From Limnobaculum allomyrinae (GTDB lineage Bacteria; Pseudomonadota; Gammaproteobacteria; Enterobacterales; Enterobacteriaceae): 64,000 nucleotides of DNA. Position numbers and translations under genes: made by a program. Location: positions 62,001 through 126,000 of the forward strand of contig NZ_JADRCR010000004.1 in NCBI RefSeq assembly GCF_016649425.1, read 5' to 3'. This document shows positions 24,515 to 34,762 of the stretch, piece by piece (the stretch's first letter is position 1; every line of letters begins with the position of its first letter). Under the pieces are notes generated by a model, which was not told the DNA's origin, searched no databases, and was given only the letters and a program-made list of their open reading frames with translations.

Positions 24515-25348
24515 TTAACGGAAACGCTGGCGATATTCGCTGGGGGATATGCCCAGAGCCCGACTGAAGACCGCAGAGAAGTAGTTACTGTCTTCAAAGC
24601 CACATTCTGATGATATTTCACTGATTTGTATCTGCTTTTGTCGTAGCAGGGCCATGGCCTTACACAGCCTGAGCTGTCGCAGGTAATGGCTGATGCTGAC
24701 CCCCGTATGTTGCTTAAACAGCGTTTGTATACTTCTTGGGGAGAGCTGATGGCGATGGCAAAAATCTTCCAGCCGAAAGGCGTTACCAATACCGGCATGC
24801 AGATCTAACATCAGGCGATCCAGTAATTGTGCATCGGCCAGTTGGTGGCTGTCCGGTGGGTGACGATAGCGTTGTAACAGTAAAATTAACTGTAAAAACA
24901 GCGATTCACTTAACTGAATAGAAAGGGCATCGGATTTAATACACTCTTTTGCCAACGCATCAATCACGGTCTGAATAGCGGATATTCCCTGAATGCCCAG
25001 TCGCCAGTAGCGCTTTTCCTGACTGTCATTATCGCCGGGGATCAGTGTCTCCCAGTCAGCGGCCAGGTTTAGCCGTGAGCGGCAATAGAGAATATTGTTC
25101 AGCTCCAGATCGTTAACCGACTCATAGCCATGGTGGTCGCTGGCATTGATATAAAACAGGTCGCCACAAGTAATATAGTAGGGCACGTCATTGACGATAT
25201 GCAGGCCATTGCCGCGCCGGACAATCACCAGTTCATAAAAGTCGTGGGTATGAATAGGGAAAACCGGTTGGGGTAACCGTTCAGCAACGGTTACCGTATT
25301 TTTCTCGCTAAAGAAAAAATCATGAGTGTGAAGTTTCAGTAATGACAT
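24515..25348 (-). CDS. rhaR: L-rhamnose-responsive activator RhaR
   Basis: A 277-aa AraC-family protein. The N-terminal cupin domain has the FPIHTHDFYELVIVRRGNGL segment and GDLFYINASDHHGY. The C-terminal DNA-binding domain contains ISEISSECGFEDSNYFSAVF and ends SPSEYRQRF. In Escherichia, RhaR with rhamnose activates rhaSR. It lies 121 bp downstream of rhaS in the same leftward operon, and is similar in length to the known protein (282). Confidence 0.93.
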   Translation of the reverse strand: MSLLKLHTHDFFFSEKNTVTVAERLPQPVFPIHTHDFYELVIVRRGNGLHIVNDVPYYITCGDLFYINASDHHGYESVNDLELNNILYCRSRLNLAADWETLIPGDNDSQEKRYWRLGIQGISAIQTVIDALAKECIKSDALSIQLSESLFLQLILLLQRYRHPPDSHQLADAQLLDRLMLDLHAGIGNAFRLEDFCHRHQLSPRSIQTLFKQHTGVSISHYLRQLRLCKAMALLRQKQIQISEISSECGFEDSNYFSAVFSRALGISPSEYRQRFR

Positions 25349-25469
25349 GCGATCTGTTTCCCCGCCGGTACTTCTGGTATCCAGTGTGACATATCACAGT
25401 CAGCGTTACGGTGATGGAGGTCTTAATCTGGTTGTTATTAGTCACCCTGATTAAAGTAACCTGTTGTTA

Positions 25470-26297
25470 TTACTGGCGGGTGGCATTTCTCATTTGCAGT
25501 GGTGATAACGAGAATTCCCGCCGAAACTGAACCGAAAAGTTGTTGCTGTCACTAAAACCACAGGCATAGGCAATGTCGGTAATACTGTCATCACTTTGAA
25601 ACAGACGCCGCCGGGCTTCCAGCAGTCTGAGTCGGTTGAGATAGCGCTGTGGTGTCATACCGGTGGCCTGTTTTACCTGACGGTGCATGGTGCGAAGCGC
25701 CAGCGAGAAATTCTCTGCCAGCGTTTCCCAGTTAACCTCTTCACTATAGTTATGGCGTAACCAGTTAAGCAGCGCCCCCACACAGGCCTCCCGACTGTCT
25801 TGCCTGACGGTTTCGAAACAGCTTTGGCGCAGTAACATTAATAGCTGTAAGAATAACCCTTCGCTGGAAGCGATATCTTCCAGTTCGCTGCTGTTGGCAC
25901 TTGTTTGCAGGCAATCAATGCAGTTTTTTGCTTTTTTTAATGCAGATGAGTTGATTTGCCAGTGTGATTGCTGCCGGGTATGAGAGCCAGGTAACCAGGC
26001 CTCAATATCCGTCAGAAAACGAAAGTTCTTTGGTGAACGGTACAGCACATTGGTTAAATGCAGGTTATCCACATTTTCAAACTGATGATGATCTTTATCG
26101 CGAACAAAGCAAACGGTGCCGCTGCACAGTGCGTAGGGAGTGTCGTTAAAGATATGCACGCCGGAACCGTGCTCCACAAGTACGATTTCATAAAAATCGT
26201 GACTATGTTCAGGAAAGACACATTGTGGTGCCCGGTTCTCAATTGCAACTGTTGAGGCATCGGATGCAAAAAAGCCATCACTTTTTAGTAAGGTCAT
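25470..26297 (-). CDS. rhaS: L-rhamnose operon activator RhaS
   Basis: A 275-aa AraC-family protein. The cupin-type sensor domain contains FPEHSHDFYEIVLVEHGSGV. The DNA-binding domain contains LALRTMHRQVKQATGMTPQR and ITDIAYACGFSDSNNFSVQF. The ATG at 26297 is chosen over one 21 bp upstream because AAAGGAG sits 8 nt before it and because of homology. RhaS-rhamnose activates rhaBAD and rhaT. Divergent from rhaB across a 315-bp region with a CRP site and RhaS-like sites. Confidence 0.94.
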   Translation of the reverse strand: MTLLKSDGFFASDASTVAIENRAPQCVFPEHSHDFYEIVLVEHGSGVHIFNDTPYALCSGTVCFVRDKDHHQFENVDNLHLTNVLYRSPKNFRFLTDIEAWLPGSHTRQQSHWQINSSALKKAKNCIDCLQTSANSSELEDIASSEGLFLQLLMLLRQSCFETVRQDSREACVGALLNWLRHNYSEEVNWETLAENFSLALRTMHRQVKQATGMTPQRYLNRLRLLEARRRLFQSDDSITDIAYACGFSDSNNFSVQFRREFSLSPLQMRNATRQ

Positions 26298-26485
26298 TTT
26301 TGTGACTCCTTTCAACATCGTGTGGCTAAAAGCTTAGAGGAAAATCGGGGCGCTTCGCCTTAGAAATCAGACACTACATTGGCTAAAAATCACCATATTT
26401 TTAAGATTAGCGAGTTTATTGATTAGTTTGTGCAGAAGGTCACATTGCATTTCTAACCTGATAAACCGTTACGGTTTTGCCATTT

Positions 26486-26501
26486 TGTGATCGATTTCAC
26501 A
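26486..26501. promoter_or_regulatory. CRP site between rhaS and rhaB
   Basis: TGTGATCGATTTCACA has all ten conserved CRP positions. It lies 112 bp upstream of rhaB, just beyond the presumed RhaS site, as in the Escherichia rhaBAD promoter. Confidence 0.85.
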
Positions 26502-26510
26502 TGGGTCTTT

Positions 26511-26560
26511 GTTATTTTGCCAATCCTGCTGGTGGCATGGCAGTGTCCCGAAGGTAGAGG
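26511..26560 (+). promoter_or_regulatory. Putative RhaS binding region of the rhaBAD promoter
   Basis: TTTTGCCAAT at 26515 is followed by GGTGGCATGGCAGTG. The same TTTTGCCAAT followed by GTGGCACTGGCAT occurs upstream of rhaT (near 31004). This shared pattern between the two RhaS-controlled promoters supports RhaS recognition; the exact half-sites are inferred. Confidence 0.5.
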
Positions 26561-26612
26561 CGGCTTACTCTCCGTAGACTTCCCGCTATAGATGAATAAG
26601 GGGAAGGTAACT

Positions 26613-28085
26613 ATGAGCGTACGCAATATTGTCGCCATTGATTTAGGCGCATCCAGCGGGCGGGTGATGCTGGCAACCTGGTGTACTTCAACTCAACGCT
26701 TAACGCTTAAAGAGATCCATCGGTTTGCCAATTGCCTGACGCCGGTGGATGGCCACGATACCTGGGATCTGGCAACGCTTGAGCGCGAAATACTCACCGG
26801 ACTGACCACCATTGATAATAATGGCGTGCGGATCGCCAGTATCGGTATCGATACCTGGGGCGTTGACTATGTTCTGCTGGATAAGCGCGGTGAACGCGTT
26901 GGACTGCCGTATGCCTATCGGGATCATCGTACCGATGGCGTAATGACCAGAGTGATCAACGAGCTGGGGCAGAAAAATCTGTACTGGAAAACCGGTATTC
27001 AGTTTTTGCCTTTTAATACGCTGTATCAACTGAAAGCCTTCAGTGAGCAACAGCCGGAATTGATTGAGCAGGTTAAGCATTTGCTGCTGATGCCTGATTA
27101 CTTGCACTATCGCCTCACTGGCAAAATTAACCATGAATATACCAATGCCAGCACTACGCAAATGCTCAATCTGAGCAGCGGTGACTGGGATCAGGATTTA
27201 CTGGATTATTTGGGTATTCCTGCTCACTGGCTAACGAAACCCTCTCAGCCGGGAACACCGATTGGTGAATGGCAGGCGCCGTCAGGCCGTTCGGTTCCGG
27301 TAGTATCTGTTGCCACCCATGATACCGCCAGCGCGGTGATTGCCGCGCCGTTAACCGGACACTATTGTGCCTATCTGAGCTCAGGAACCTGGTCGCTGAT
27401 GGGAATTGAAAGCATCAGTCCGTTTAATGACCTGAAAGCCATGGCCGCTAACATCACCAACGAAGGCGGAATCAACGGTACTTACCGCGTGTTAAAAAAT
27501 ATTATGGGTCTGTGGCTGTTGCAGCGCATCTGCTGCGAGCTAAAGATAACCGACCTACCACAGCTGATTGCCAAGGCAGAGAAGCTGCCGCCTTTTACCA
27601 GCCTGATTAATCCCAATGATGAGCGGTTTATCAATCCATCTTCCATGGTGGAGGAGATCCGTCAGGCCTGCGCGGAGCATCAGCAACCGGTGCCACAAGC
27701 GCCGGAGGAATTGGCTCGCTGTATTTTTGACAGTCTGGCCATGCTCTACCGTCAGGTGATGCTGGAGCTTTCTGCACTGCAAGGGCAACCCATTAAACAG
27801 CTGCATATTGTGGGTGGCGGTTGTCAGAACGCCTTTCTAAACCAGCTTTGTGCCGATGTTTGCCAACTGACGGTATTAGCCGGCCCGGTTGAAGCTTCCA
27901 CTCTGGGAAATATTGGTTGCCAACTGATGGGGTTGGGAGAAATCGACAGCGTTGCCAGTTACCGCAAATTGCTGACGGAAAGCTTCCCGCTGCGCTGCTA
28001 TACCCCAAATCCTGTTTTTGATTTTGCACAACACTGGTGCCGCTTTCAGGCACTCAGCCACTCTTATGAGGAATTTGTACTATGA
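26613..28085 (+). CDS. rhaB: Rhamnulokinase
   Basis: A 490-aa FGGY kinase phosphorylating L-rhamnulose at C1. It has [13 protein letters not shown] at the N terminus, [13 protein letters not shown], the ATHDTASAV nucleotide-binding region, and [14 protein letters not shown] at the C terminus. The ATG at 26613 has AAGGGGAAGG upstream and matches the length of the Escherichia enzyme (489); an in-frame ATG 21 bp earlier lies before the SD. First gene of rhaBAD. Its stop overlaps the rhaA start by 4 bp. Confidence 0.96.
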   Translation: MSVRNIVAIDLGASSGRVMLATWCTSTQRLTLKEIHRFANCLTPVDGHDTWDLATLEREILTGLTTIDNNGVRIASIGIDTWGVDYVLLDKRGERVGLPYAYRDHRTDGVMTRVINELGQKNLYWKTGIQFLPFNTLYQLKAFSEQQPELIEQVKHLLLMPDYLHYRLTGKINHEYTNASTTQMLNLSSGDWDQDLLDYLGIPAHWLTKPSQPGTPIGEWQAPSGRSVPVVSVATHDTASAVIAAPLTGHYCAYLSSGTWSLMGIESISPFNDLKAMAANITNEGGINGTYRVLKNIMGLWLLQRICCELKITDLPQLIAKAEKLPPFTSLINPNDERFINPSSMVEEIRQACAEHQQPVPQAPEELARCIFDSLAMLYRQVMLELSALQGQPIKQLHIVGGGCQNAFLNQLCADVCQLTVLAGPVEASTLGNIGCQLMGLGEIDSVASYRKLLTESFPLRCYTPNPVFDFAQHWCRFQALSHSYEEFVL

Positions 28086-29338
28086 CAACATCAACTGACC
28101 AGGCCTGGAATCTGGCCAAAGCCCGCTATGCCGAATTTAACGTGGATGTGGAATCCGCACTGACGCTGCTGGATACCTTACCCGTTTCTATGCACTGCTG
28201 GCAGGGGGATGACGTTGCTGGTTTTGAGAACACGGGTGGTGCTCTGACGGGCGGCATTCAGGCGACGGGGAACTACCCCGGGAAAGCCCGTAACGCGGTG
28301 GAGCTGCGTTCGGATCTGGAACAGGCAATGGCCTTAATTCCGGGGCCGAAACGCCTTAATCTGCATGCTATCTATCTGGAGTCTGATACTGCCGTTGAGC
28401 GTAACGAAATTGAGCCAAAGCACTTTGCCAACTGGGTTGAGTGGGCGCGTCAAAAGGGGTTGGGGCTGGACTTTAACCCAAGCTGCTTCTCTCATCCTCT
28501 AAGTGCCGATGGCTTTACGCTGTCCCACGCGAATCCGGAGATCCGCAAGTTCTGGATTGAACACTGTCAGGCCAGCCGTCGTATCTCTGCTTACTTTGGG
28601 CGTGAACTGGGCACCGCTTCAGTGATGAACATTTGGGTTCCGGATGGCATGAAAGATCTGACCGTTGACCGCTTTGCCTTCCGTGAACGTCTGATGACTG
28701 CATTGGATGAAGTGATTAGTGAGAAGATTGATGAGAAATATCACCTTGATGCAGTAGAAAGTAAGCTGTTTGGTATCGGTGCTGAAAGCTTTACCGTGGG
28801 TTCTAACGAATTCTATCTGGGTTATGCTACCACCCGTAAAACCGCACTTTGTCTGGATGCTGGCCATTTCCACCCTACCGAAGTTATCTCCGACAAAATC
28901 TCGACCGCGATGTTGTTTGTGCAACATCTGCTGCTGCATGTCAGCCGTCCGGTTCGTTGGGACAGCGACCACGTGATCCTGCTGGATGACGAAACTCAGG
29001 CCATTGCCCATGAAATTATCCGTAACCGCCTGTTTGATCGTGTACACATCGGTCTGGATTTCTTTGATGCCTCCATTAACCGGATTGCTGCCTGGGTTAT
29101 TGGTACCCGCAATATGAAGAAAGCACTGCTGCGGGCGCTGCTGGAACCTACCGATATGTTACGAAAATTGGAAGCTGACGGTGATTACACCGCTCGACTG
29201 GCGATGCTCGAAGAGCAAAAAAGTTTACCGTGGCAGGCCGTATGGGAAACCTACTGCCAGCGTCATAACGTACCGGCGGGCAGTGAGTGGTTACAAACCG
29301 TTCGCCAATATGAACAATCCGTACTCAGCAAACGTTAA
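28082..29338 (+). CDS. rhaA: L-rhamnose isomerase
   Basis: A 418-aa metal-dependent isomerase converting L-rhamnose to L-rhamnulose in the cytoplasm. Conserved stretches include [15 protein letters not shown]-like [18 protein letters not shown], the [13 protein letters not shown] substrate region, [16 protein letters not shown] with metal ligands, and [17 protein letters not shown]. Length is close to Escherichia RhaA (419). Start overlaps rhaB (ATGA). Confidence 0.97.
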   Translation: MTTSTDQAWNLAKARYAEFNVDVESALTLLDTLPVSMHCWQGDDVAGFENTGGALTGGIQATGNYPGKARNAVELRSDLEQAMALIPGPKRLNLHAIYLESDTAVERNEIEPKHFANWVEWARQKGLGLDFNPSCFSHPLSADGFTLSHANPEIRKFWIEHCQASRRISAYFGRELGTASVMNIWVPDGMKDLTVDRFAFRERLMTALDEVISEKIDEKYHLDAVESKLFGIGAESFTVGSNEFYLGYATTRKTALCLDAGHFHPTEVISDKISTAMLFVQHLLLHVSRPVRWDSDHVILLDDETQAIAHEIIRNRLFDRVHIGLDFFDASINRIAAWVIGTRNMKKALLRALLEPTDMLRKLEADGDYTARLAMLEEQKSLPWQAVWETYCQRHNVPAGSEWLQTVRQYEQSVLSKR

Positions 29339-29349
29339 GGGTCTCTATT

Positions 29350-30174
29350 ATGCAACACATTATTTCTTCTTGGTTTGTTCAGGATATGGTCAAAGCGACC
29401 AGCGATATGTGGCTTAAAGGTTGGGACGAGCGTAACGGCGGGAATATCAGCCTGCGTTTACTGCCTGAAGATATCGCCCCTTATCAAAAAGACTTCTATG
29501 CGGAACCTCGTTATGAAGCGCTCAGTCAGGCGATGCCGCAGCTGGCAAATCACTACTTTATTGTGACCGGTTCCGGCAAGTTCTTCCGCAATGTGCAGTT
29601 AAATCCGGCGGAGAATCTGGTGGTTTTGCAGGTGAATGGAGAAGGTACCGGATACGGTATTCTATGGGGACTGGATAAAGGGGGATTACCGACCTCTGAA
29701 CTGGCGGCTCATTTCCAGTCACACATTGTGCGTATGGGCGTCAGCGCAGGTAAAGATCGTGTCATCATGCACTGTCATGCCACTAACCTGATTGCTCTTA
29801 GCTATGTGCTGGAATTGAAAAACGAAGTGTTTACCCGTGAATTATGGGAAGGCAGTACCGAGTGTCTGGTGGTTTTCCCTGATGGGGTAGGGATTGTTCC
29901 ATGGATGGTGCCGGGCACTGATGGCATTGGTGTTAGCACCGCAGAACAGATGCAGCACCACCCGCTGGTGCTCTGGCCGTTCCACGGTATTTTCGGTACC
30001 GGCCCAACGCTGGATGATGCTTTTGGATTAATCGATACCGCGGAGAAATCGGCAGAAATCATGGTGAAAGTTCGATCCATGGGCGGTAAAAAACAGACTA
30101 TCTCTTCGGAGGAGCTGGTGGCTTTAGCTAAGCGGTTTGGTGTTACGCCGATGGCGTCGGCGGTTAAGCTGTAG
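29350..30174 (+). CDS. rhaD: Rhamnulose-1-phosphate aldolase
   Basis: A 274-aa zinc-dependent class II aldolase cleaving rhamnulose 1-phosphate to dihydroxyacetone phosphate and L-lactaldehyde. Visible are [14 protein letters not shown], the phosphate-binding TGSGKFFRN, the zinc-binding HCHATNL pair (about residues 141-143) and a third ligand in [10 protein letters not shown]. Length equals the family (274). It starts 11 bp after rhaA. The lactaldehyde product is handled elsewhere; no fucO-like gene is present here. Confidence 0.97.
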   Translation: MQHIISSWFVQDMVKATSDMWLKGWDERNGGNISLRLLPEDIAPYQKDFYAEPRYEALSQAMPQLANHYFIVTGSGKFFRNVQLNPAENLVVLQVNGEGTGYGILWGLDKGGLPTSELAAHFQSHIVRMGVSAGKDRVIMHCHATNLIALSYVLELKNEVFTRELWEGSTECLVVFPDGVGIVPWMVPGTDGIGVSTAEQMQHHPLVLWPFHGIFGTGPTLDDAFGLIDTAEKSAEIMVKVRSMGGKKQTISSEELVALAKRFGVTPMASAVKL

Positions 30175-30297
30175 CGTATCAGGCTGCTGACAAACCCAAT
30201 AAATTGGCCTCAATGAATATTCCGGTCGTAACATCGAAAGTGATTATATTGACGTTGTGCTCGACCGGAAGACCGCCTGTATTTGGCTTCAGAGCGT

Positions 30298-30369
30298 GTC
30301 GGGCCTGGTCTCCCTACGGGTACTTCGTTGGCTTGCGCCAAGTCGACCCCCACGGGAGCCCCTCCCGAC
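30298..30369. repeat. 72-bp imperfect palindrome between rhaD and rhaM
   Basis: Outer arms GTCGGG/CCCGAC enclose a second pair, GGTCTCCC/GGGAGCCC (one G-T wobble), and an inner TTGGC-ttgc-GCCAA stem. The whole forms a long stem-loop in the 301-bp rhaD-rhaM spacer. GC content is well above its surroundings. It resembles an enterobacterial intergenic repeat of ERIC/YPAL type in form, though not in sequence that I recall. Confidence 0.6.
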
Positions 30370-30475
30370 AATTCACCATTTCAAAACACAAACTGAACAA
30401 ATCAGATTTTGTCATGAATCTGAGACTGCAAGACATTGGTAGTCTTTTGTCAGGTAGTGAATGGAGTTAATTATT

Positions 30476-30790
30476 ATGATTCGTAAAGCCTTCTTAATGC
30501 AGGTAAATCCTGACTCACATAAAGAGTATCAGCAGCGGCATAGTCCGATATGGGAAGAGCTGGAACAGGTATTGAAAGCCCATGGGGCGCACCATTACAG
30601 TATTTTCCTCGATGAACGTGGTCATCAACTGTTTGGTTATGTTGAGATTGAATCAGAAGAGCGTTGGAATGCGGTAGCAAAAACCGACGTTTGCCAACGC
30701 TGGTGGAAGTATATGTCTGATGTTATGCCTTCTAATCCGGATAATAGCCCGGTGAGCGCTGAGCTGCGTCAGGTATTCTATCTGGACTAA
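30476..30790 (+). CDS. rhaM: L-rhamnose mutarotase
   Basis: A 104-aa protein interconverting alpha and beta L-rhamnopyranose. It shows the family core [40 protein letters not shown] with the catalytic histidine, [17 protein letters not shown], and [18 protein letters not shown]. The ATG at 30476 with SD GGAG gives exactly the Escherichia length. It is separated from rhaD by 301 bp containing a palindrome and is followed by a terminator. Confidence 0.96.
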   Translation: MIRKAFLMQVNPDSHKEYQQRHSPIWEELEQVLKAHGAHHYSIFLDERGHQLFGYVEIESEERWNAVAKTDVCQRWWKYMSDVMPSNPDNSPVSAELRQVFYLD

Positions 30791-30821
30791 CGATGAGTTT
30801 GTTTTTTGCCAGCGGGCTGAT

Positions 30822-30862
30822 AGCCGGAACAGGGGGGGAGCTTCTCTTGTTTCGGCTTTTTT
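30822..30862 (+). terminator. Terminator of the rhaBADM operon
   Basis: AGCCGGAACA/TGTTTCGGCT stem (with a G-T pair) followed by six T. Confidence 0.7.
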
Positions 30863-30974
30863 ATTTCTCTTCTTTTATTCCCTATTTTTCAGCTTTTTTA
30901 CCTGTTTTCTAGCTTTGCTAAAACCACAGGATTTGTGGTCGTTAAGCGAGACATGCTGTTTTAATTCACTATTT

Positions 30975-30990
30975 TGTGACTCCGCTCACC
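30975..30990. promoter_or_regulatory. CRP site upstream of rhaT
   Basis: TGTGACTCCGCTCACC matches nine of ten conserved CRP positions. It lies 180 bp upstream of rhaT, next to a TTTTGCCAAT RhaS-like element near 31004. Confidence 0.7.
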
Positions 30991-31169
30991 TTCATCTTTT
31001 GTTTTTTGCCAATACCCGTAAGACAGTGGCACTGGCATAAAGGCTGGCAGACAGATTCATTTTTAGAATGAAGGCATTGTAGTGATGAGGTACTCCTCAT
31101 TCATAATGCCGTGATACGGATTACGGCCCCCTGCGGTTAAATAATTTTTAATAATAAAGGGTTACCGGT

Positions 31170-32204
31170 ATGAGTGGTTCTATTCTTCTGGGTATTTTCT
31201 GGCACTTCGTTGGCGCCGCCAGCGCCGCATGTTTTTATGCGCCATTTAAACAGGTAAAAAAGTGGTCATGGGAAACTATGTGGTCTCTCGGTGGATTTTT
31301 TTCATGGATTATCCTTCCCTGGACTGTCAGTTATCTTCTGTTGCCTGATTTTTGGGCTTACTTTGGATCGTTCTCTATTGCAACGCTGTTGCCGATATTT
31401 CTGTTCGGCGCAATGTGGGGGATCGGCAATATTAACTATGGCTTAACCATGCGCTTTCTCGGTATGTCGCTGGGAATAGGCATTGCTATTGGGGTGACGC
31501 TGATTATCGGTACCCTGATGACGCCGGTATTACAGGGCAAGTTTGGCCTGTTGCTCAATACTTCTGGTGGGCAGATGACGCTGCTGGGGGTGTTTGTTGC
31601 GGTTATTGGGGTCGCGATTGTTAGTTACGCCGGTTTGTTAAAAGAGCGGGCACTCGGGATTCAGGCTGAAGAGTTCAACCTGAAAAAGGGACTGATTCTG
31701 GCAATTATGTGCGGCATTTTCTCTGCCGGTATGTCATTTGCCATGGATGCGGCCAAGCCAATGCATCAGGCGGCAGAACAGATAGGTATCAGCCCGCTGT
31801 ATGTAGCATTGCCGAGCTATGTGGTGATTATGGGTGGTGGCGCCATTGTTAACCTTGGCTTTTGTTTTATTCGTCTGGCGATTAAGCCAGAGCTTTCCGT
31901 TAAAGCCGACCTCTCTGTGGCGAAAAAACTGCTGATAACCAACGCGCTGTTCTCCATTCTGGGGGGCGTGATGTGGTATCTGCAGTTCTTCTTCTATGCC
32001 TGGGGACATGCCAACGTTCCGGAACATTATGGGTATATGAGTTGGATGTTGCATATGAGCTTCTATGTACTGTGTGGTGGCATTGTCGGCCTGCTGCTTA
32101 AAGAGTGGCTGGGTGTTGGCCGCAAACCGGTACGTATCCTGTGTATTGGCTGTCTGGTGATTATTCTGGCGGCAAACATTGTTGGTATGGGTATGGCCTC
32201 TTAG
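31170..32204 (+). CDS. rhaT: L-rhamnose/proton symporter
   Basis: A 344-aa inner-membrane transporter with ten hydrophobic helices and charged loops. It begins [20 protein letters not shown], contains [20 protein letters not shown], and ends VGMGMAS. This is the RhaT family (DMT superfamily); length equals the Escherichia protein (344). It imports L-rhamnose with H+. It has its own promoter region with CRP and RhaS-like sites, as expected for RhaS control. Confidence 0.97.
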   Translation: MSGSILLGIFWHFVGAASAACFYAPFKQVKKWSWETMWSLGGFFSWIILPWTVSYLLLPDFWAYFGSFSIATLLPIFLFGAMWGIGNINYGLTMRFLGMSLGIGIAIGVTLIIGTLMTPVLQGKFGLLLNTSGGQMTLLGVFVAVIGVAIVSYAGLLKERALGIQAEEFNLKKGLILAIMCGIFSAGMSFAMDAAKPMHQAAEQIGISPLYVALPSYVVIMGGGAIVNLGFCFIRLAIKPELSVKADLSVAKKLLITNALFSILGGVMWYLQFFFYAWGHANVPEHYGYMSWMLHMSFYVLCGGIVGLLLKEWLGVGRKPVRILCIGCLVIILAANIVGMGMAS

Positions 32205-32355
32205 TTTTTCCTTTTCTCAGATTCGCGGGGATATCACCAGATATTCCCGCGATGATATTTAGGGCCGGTGAATGGTGTGATATTCAGCGTGCTAAATCCT
32301 AAAACGCTGAACGTTATATCCACTCCGGCCAACTATGTGCCAAAAGGAGTAATCG

Positions 32356-33708
32356 ATGAAAAATACAATAAAATCTCTGGCTACGCTGTTTCTGGTAACG
32401 GCCATGACATGGGGGCCGATTTCTGCATTTGCAGCTTCGGTATCGAAGACCGATGAAGCCAAGGTATTACGCTTTTATTTGGTCAGGCATGGTCAGACTT
32501 ATTCAAATATTAAAGAGATGACCATTGGCGGCGGAGGTAACGCTCAGCTAACGCAAAAAGGCCGTTATGATGCCAGCAGCCTGGGACTTGGTCTGGCGGA
32601 TGTGCAGTTTATTGCGGGTTATAGCAGCACGTTAGGACGAGCCTACGAAACCGCCAATCAAATTTTGCGGGGCAGAAACATGCCGGTAACGCAGATTGAG
32701 AATCTGAAAGATATCTCATGGGGTGATGCTGAAGGTGGGCGTATTGATGATTTAACCGGTAAGTTTGGCCATTCCGGTAATGATTTTGAGTTCTACTTTG
32801 GCAAGTTTAACGATCCGGGCTTTAAATCGCCGGTGAACGCGGAAAATATGTATCAGTTTTCTGAGCGATTTGAAGGCGCGCTAAAAGAGATTGCCAGTCA
32901 ACATCAGGGACAAAGTGGGAATATTTTAGTCACGGCTCACTCATCCATGGCTTTCTATCTGCAAAAGTATCGGGGAGATAAACCACTTTCCGGGTTATCT
33001 AATACCAGCGTATCGGTTTTGGAGCTGAAAGACGGGAAATTTTCGCTGGTGGACTTTAATAACACTGAATATCTGAAGTCCGGCTACACCAAAGAGAAGC
33101 AGCTACCTCCGTTAGACATTACGCTGGTGATCAACCCAATGACTATTCTGAATAAAGCCGGAGTAATGGAAGGAACTTCAGATTCAGACTTTACTACTCA
33201 GGGAATAAAAGCCAATCAACAATTGAATCACGATTTGAAAAACACCCGCTTTATCGCTGCATACAGCAGTGAACTGGGGCGTGGACATAAGACCGCAGAA
33301 GCCGTGCTTGCAGGACATAAACAAACCTTAATTAAAGATAAAAATCTGGATGAAATGTTCCTTGGTCACTGGGAAGCAGAAAAGAGAGAGACGATTAAAG
33401 CCAGTGATTCTCAGGCCGCAAAAGATCTGTTCTCCGCCGATCGTGTTATCCACTTTTTATCGCCGGACGATGGTGAAAATGGTGATATCGCCGCTTTCCG
33501 TCTGGATTCGTTGCTATCAAAGATCGGTTACCAGTATGAGTTCAGCAAAGGTAATGTGGTGGTATTTACTCATCCATTGATTGTAAAAGCGTTCCTGAAT
33601 AAGCGAATCCCTGACTATCGCTTACCGGAAGCTGATGGTATTCAGGTGATTAATTTGCAATATAAGAATGAGGCTTTTAACGTTAAGGATGTGAAAGTCG
33701 TTAAGTAA
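32356..33708 (+). CDS. Secreted protein with two tandem histidine-phosphatase domains, second degenerate
   Basis: A 450-aa protein with signal peptide (cleavage after FAA, about 27). The first histidine-phosphatase (PGAM-like) domain spans about 37-225. It carries the catalytic FYLVRHGQTYSN (Arg44, His45, Gly46), an Arg in GYSSTLGRAYETA, and the second histidine in VTAHSS (His195). The second domain (about 252-450) repeats the layout, with GTSDSDFTTQG, AYSSELGRGHKTAEAV and FTHPL, but has VINPM in place of VRHGQ. It therefore lacks the phosphoacceptor histidine. It is probably periplasmic, with only one active site. The substrate is unknown. Confidence 0.85.
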   Translation: MKNTIKSLATLFLVTAMTWGPISAFAASVSKTDEAKVLRFYLVRHGQTYSNIKEMTIGGGGNAQLTQKGRYDASSLGLGLADVQFIAGYSSTLGRAYETANQILRGRNMPVTQIENLKDISWGDAEGGRIDDLTGKFGHSGNDFEFYFGKFNDPGFKSPVNAENMYQFSERFEGALKEIASQHQGQSGNILVTAHSSMAFYLQKYRGDKPLSGLSNTSVSVLELKDGKFSLVDFNNTEYLKSGYTKEKQLPPLDITLVINPMTILNKAGVMEGTSDSDFTTQGIKANQQLNHDLKNTRFIAAYSSELGRGHKTAEAVLAGHKQTLIKDKNLDEMFLGHWEAEKRETIKASDSQAAKDLFSADRVIHFLSPDDGENGDIAAFRLDSLLSKIGYQYEFSKGNVVVFTHPLIVKAFLNKRIPDYRLPEADGIQVINLQYKNEAFNVKDVKVVK

Positions 33709-33729
33709 TCATAGGGTTGATTAATCTAA

Positions 33730-33756
33730 CCCCGCACTCTGATAGCGGGGTTTTTT
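33730..33756 (+). terminator. Terminator of the tandem phosphatase gene
   Basis: CCCCGC/GCGGGG stem with a 9-nt loop, followed by six T. Confidence 0.9.
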
Positions 33757-33882
33757 GTTGCTTTAATAACCGGATATTGCTTGTGATTATTGAGCAGAGT
33801 TTTTATATTGCATTCATGTCTGCCTGATAAGACGAGGGTCGCTTTTTACAGGTGGGAGTACGGGAAACCAATAAGGAATGCT

Positions 33883-34716
33883 ATGCGGTTAACAGTCTTG
33901 CTGGATAATAATACGCTTATCGACCGTTATCTGGTGGGTGAGCCGGGTGTCTGCTACCACATTGATATTGATGGCCGACAAATTTTGCTGGATACCGGTT
34001 ACTCTGATGTCTTTATGCAAAATGCTGATATTTTGGGTATCGACTTGAAACAGGTGGATACCATTGTTTTGTCCCACGGGCATAACGATCATACCTGGGG
34101 ATTAGGTCACCTGATGCAGTACTTTGACCGTACTGACCGCTCTGTGGAACAGCGCATTCAACTGATTGCCCATCCTGATGCCTTCGCGCCCAAGTTCCAC
34201 GGTAATAAAATTATTGGCGCAAACTACCCGCAGGATTGCTATAGCAACTATCTGGATAAGGTGGAAACTAAGCAGCCTTATTACATTACTGACAATTTAC
34301 TGTTTCTCGGTGAAATAGAGCGCACCAATGACTTTGAAGCCCAGAGACCGGTGGGACAAACCAAAGACTGCTGTGGCAATCTGGTGGGGGATTACGTGCT
34401 GGATGATAGTGCATTGGTATATATCAGCCCCGAAGGTTTGGTGGTGATTTCTGGCTGCTCTCATTCCGGTATCTGCAATATTGTGGATTATGCTATCAGC
34501 GTAACCGGAGAGCAACGGGTGCTGGCAGTGATTGGAGGTTTCCACTTACAGAACGCCAGTGAAACCTTGATGAATCGTACCGCTGAGCATTTAGGACGTA
34601 TACAGCCAGAGCGTTTGTATCCGTGCCATTGCACCGATCTGAATGCCAAAATTGCTCTGGCGCGCACAACGAACGTGAATGAAGTTGGTGTGGGTAAAGT
34701 ATTTGAGTTTGCCTGA
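33883..34716 (+). CDS. Metallo-beta-lactamase-fold hydrolase
   Basis: A 277-aa protein. The start MRLTVLLDNN has AAGGA upstream and is preferred over an in-frame ATG 93 bp earlier. The metal motif is VLSHGHNDH (His65, His67, Asp69, His70), with further likely ligands in SGCSHSGI and GGFHL and a terminal HCTD. The MRLTVLLDNNT opening and overall layout match the subgroup related to the archaeal dihydropterin methyl-ribofuranosylaminobenzene 5'-phosphate synthase. The bacterial substrate is unknown. The GNAT gene follows 46 bp downstream. Confidence 0.8.
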   Translation: MRLTVLLDNNTLIDRYLVGEPGVCYHIDIDGRQILLDTGYSDVFMQNADILGIDLKQVDTIVLSHGHNDHTWGLGHLMQYFDRTDRSVEQRIQLIAHPDAFAPKFHGNKIIGANYPQDCYSNYLDKVETKQPYYITDNLLFLGEIERTNDFEAQRPVGQTKDCCGNLVGDYVLDDSALVYISPEGLVVISGCSHSGICNIVDYAISVTGEQRVLAVIGGFHLQNASETLMNRTAEHLGRIQPERLYPCHCTDLNAKIALARTTNVNEVGVGKVFEFA

Positions 34717-34762
34717 GTTTGGCACAAAGAATGTTGGTCATAAGCTAAAGGACAATGACACA

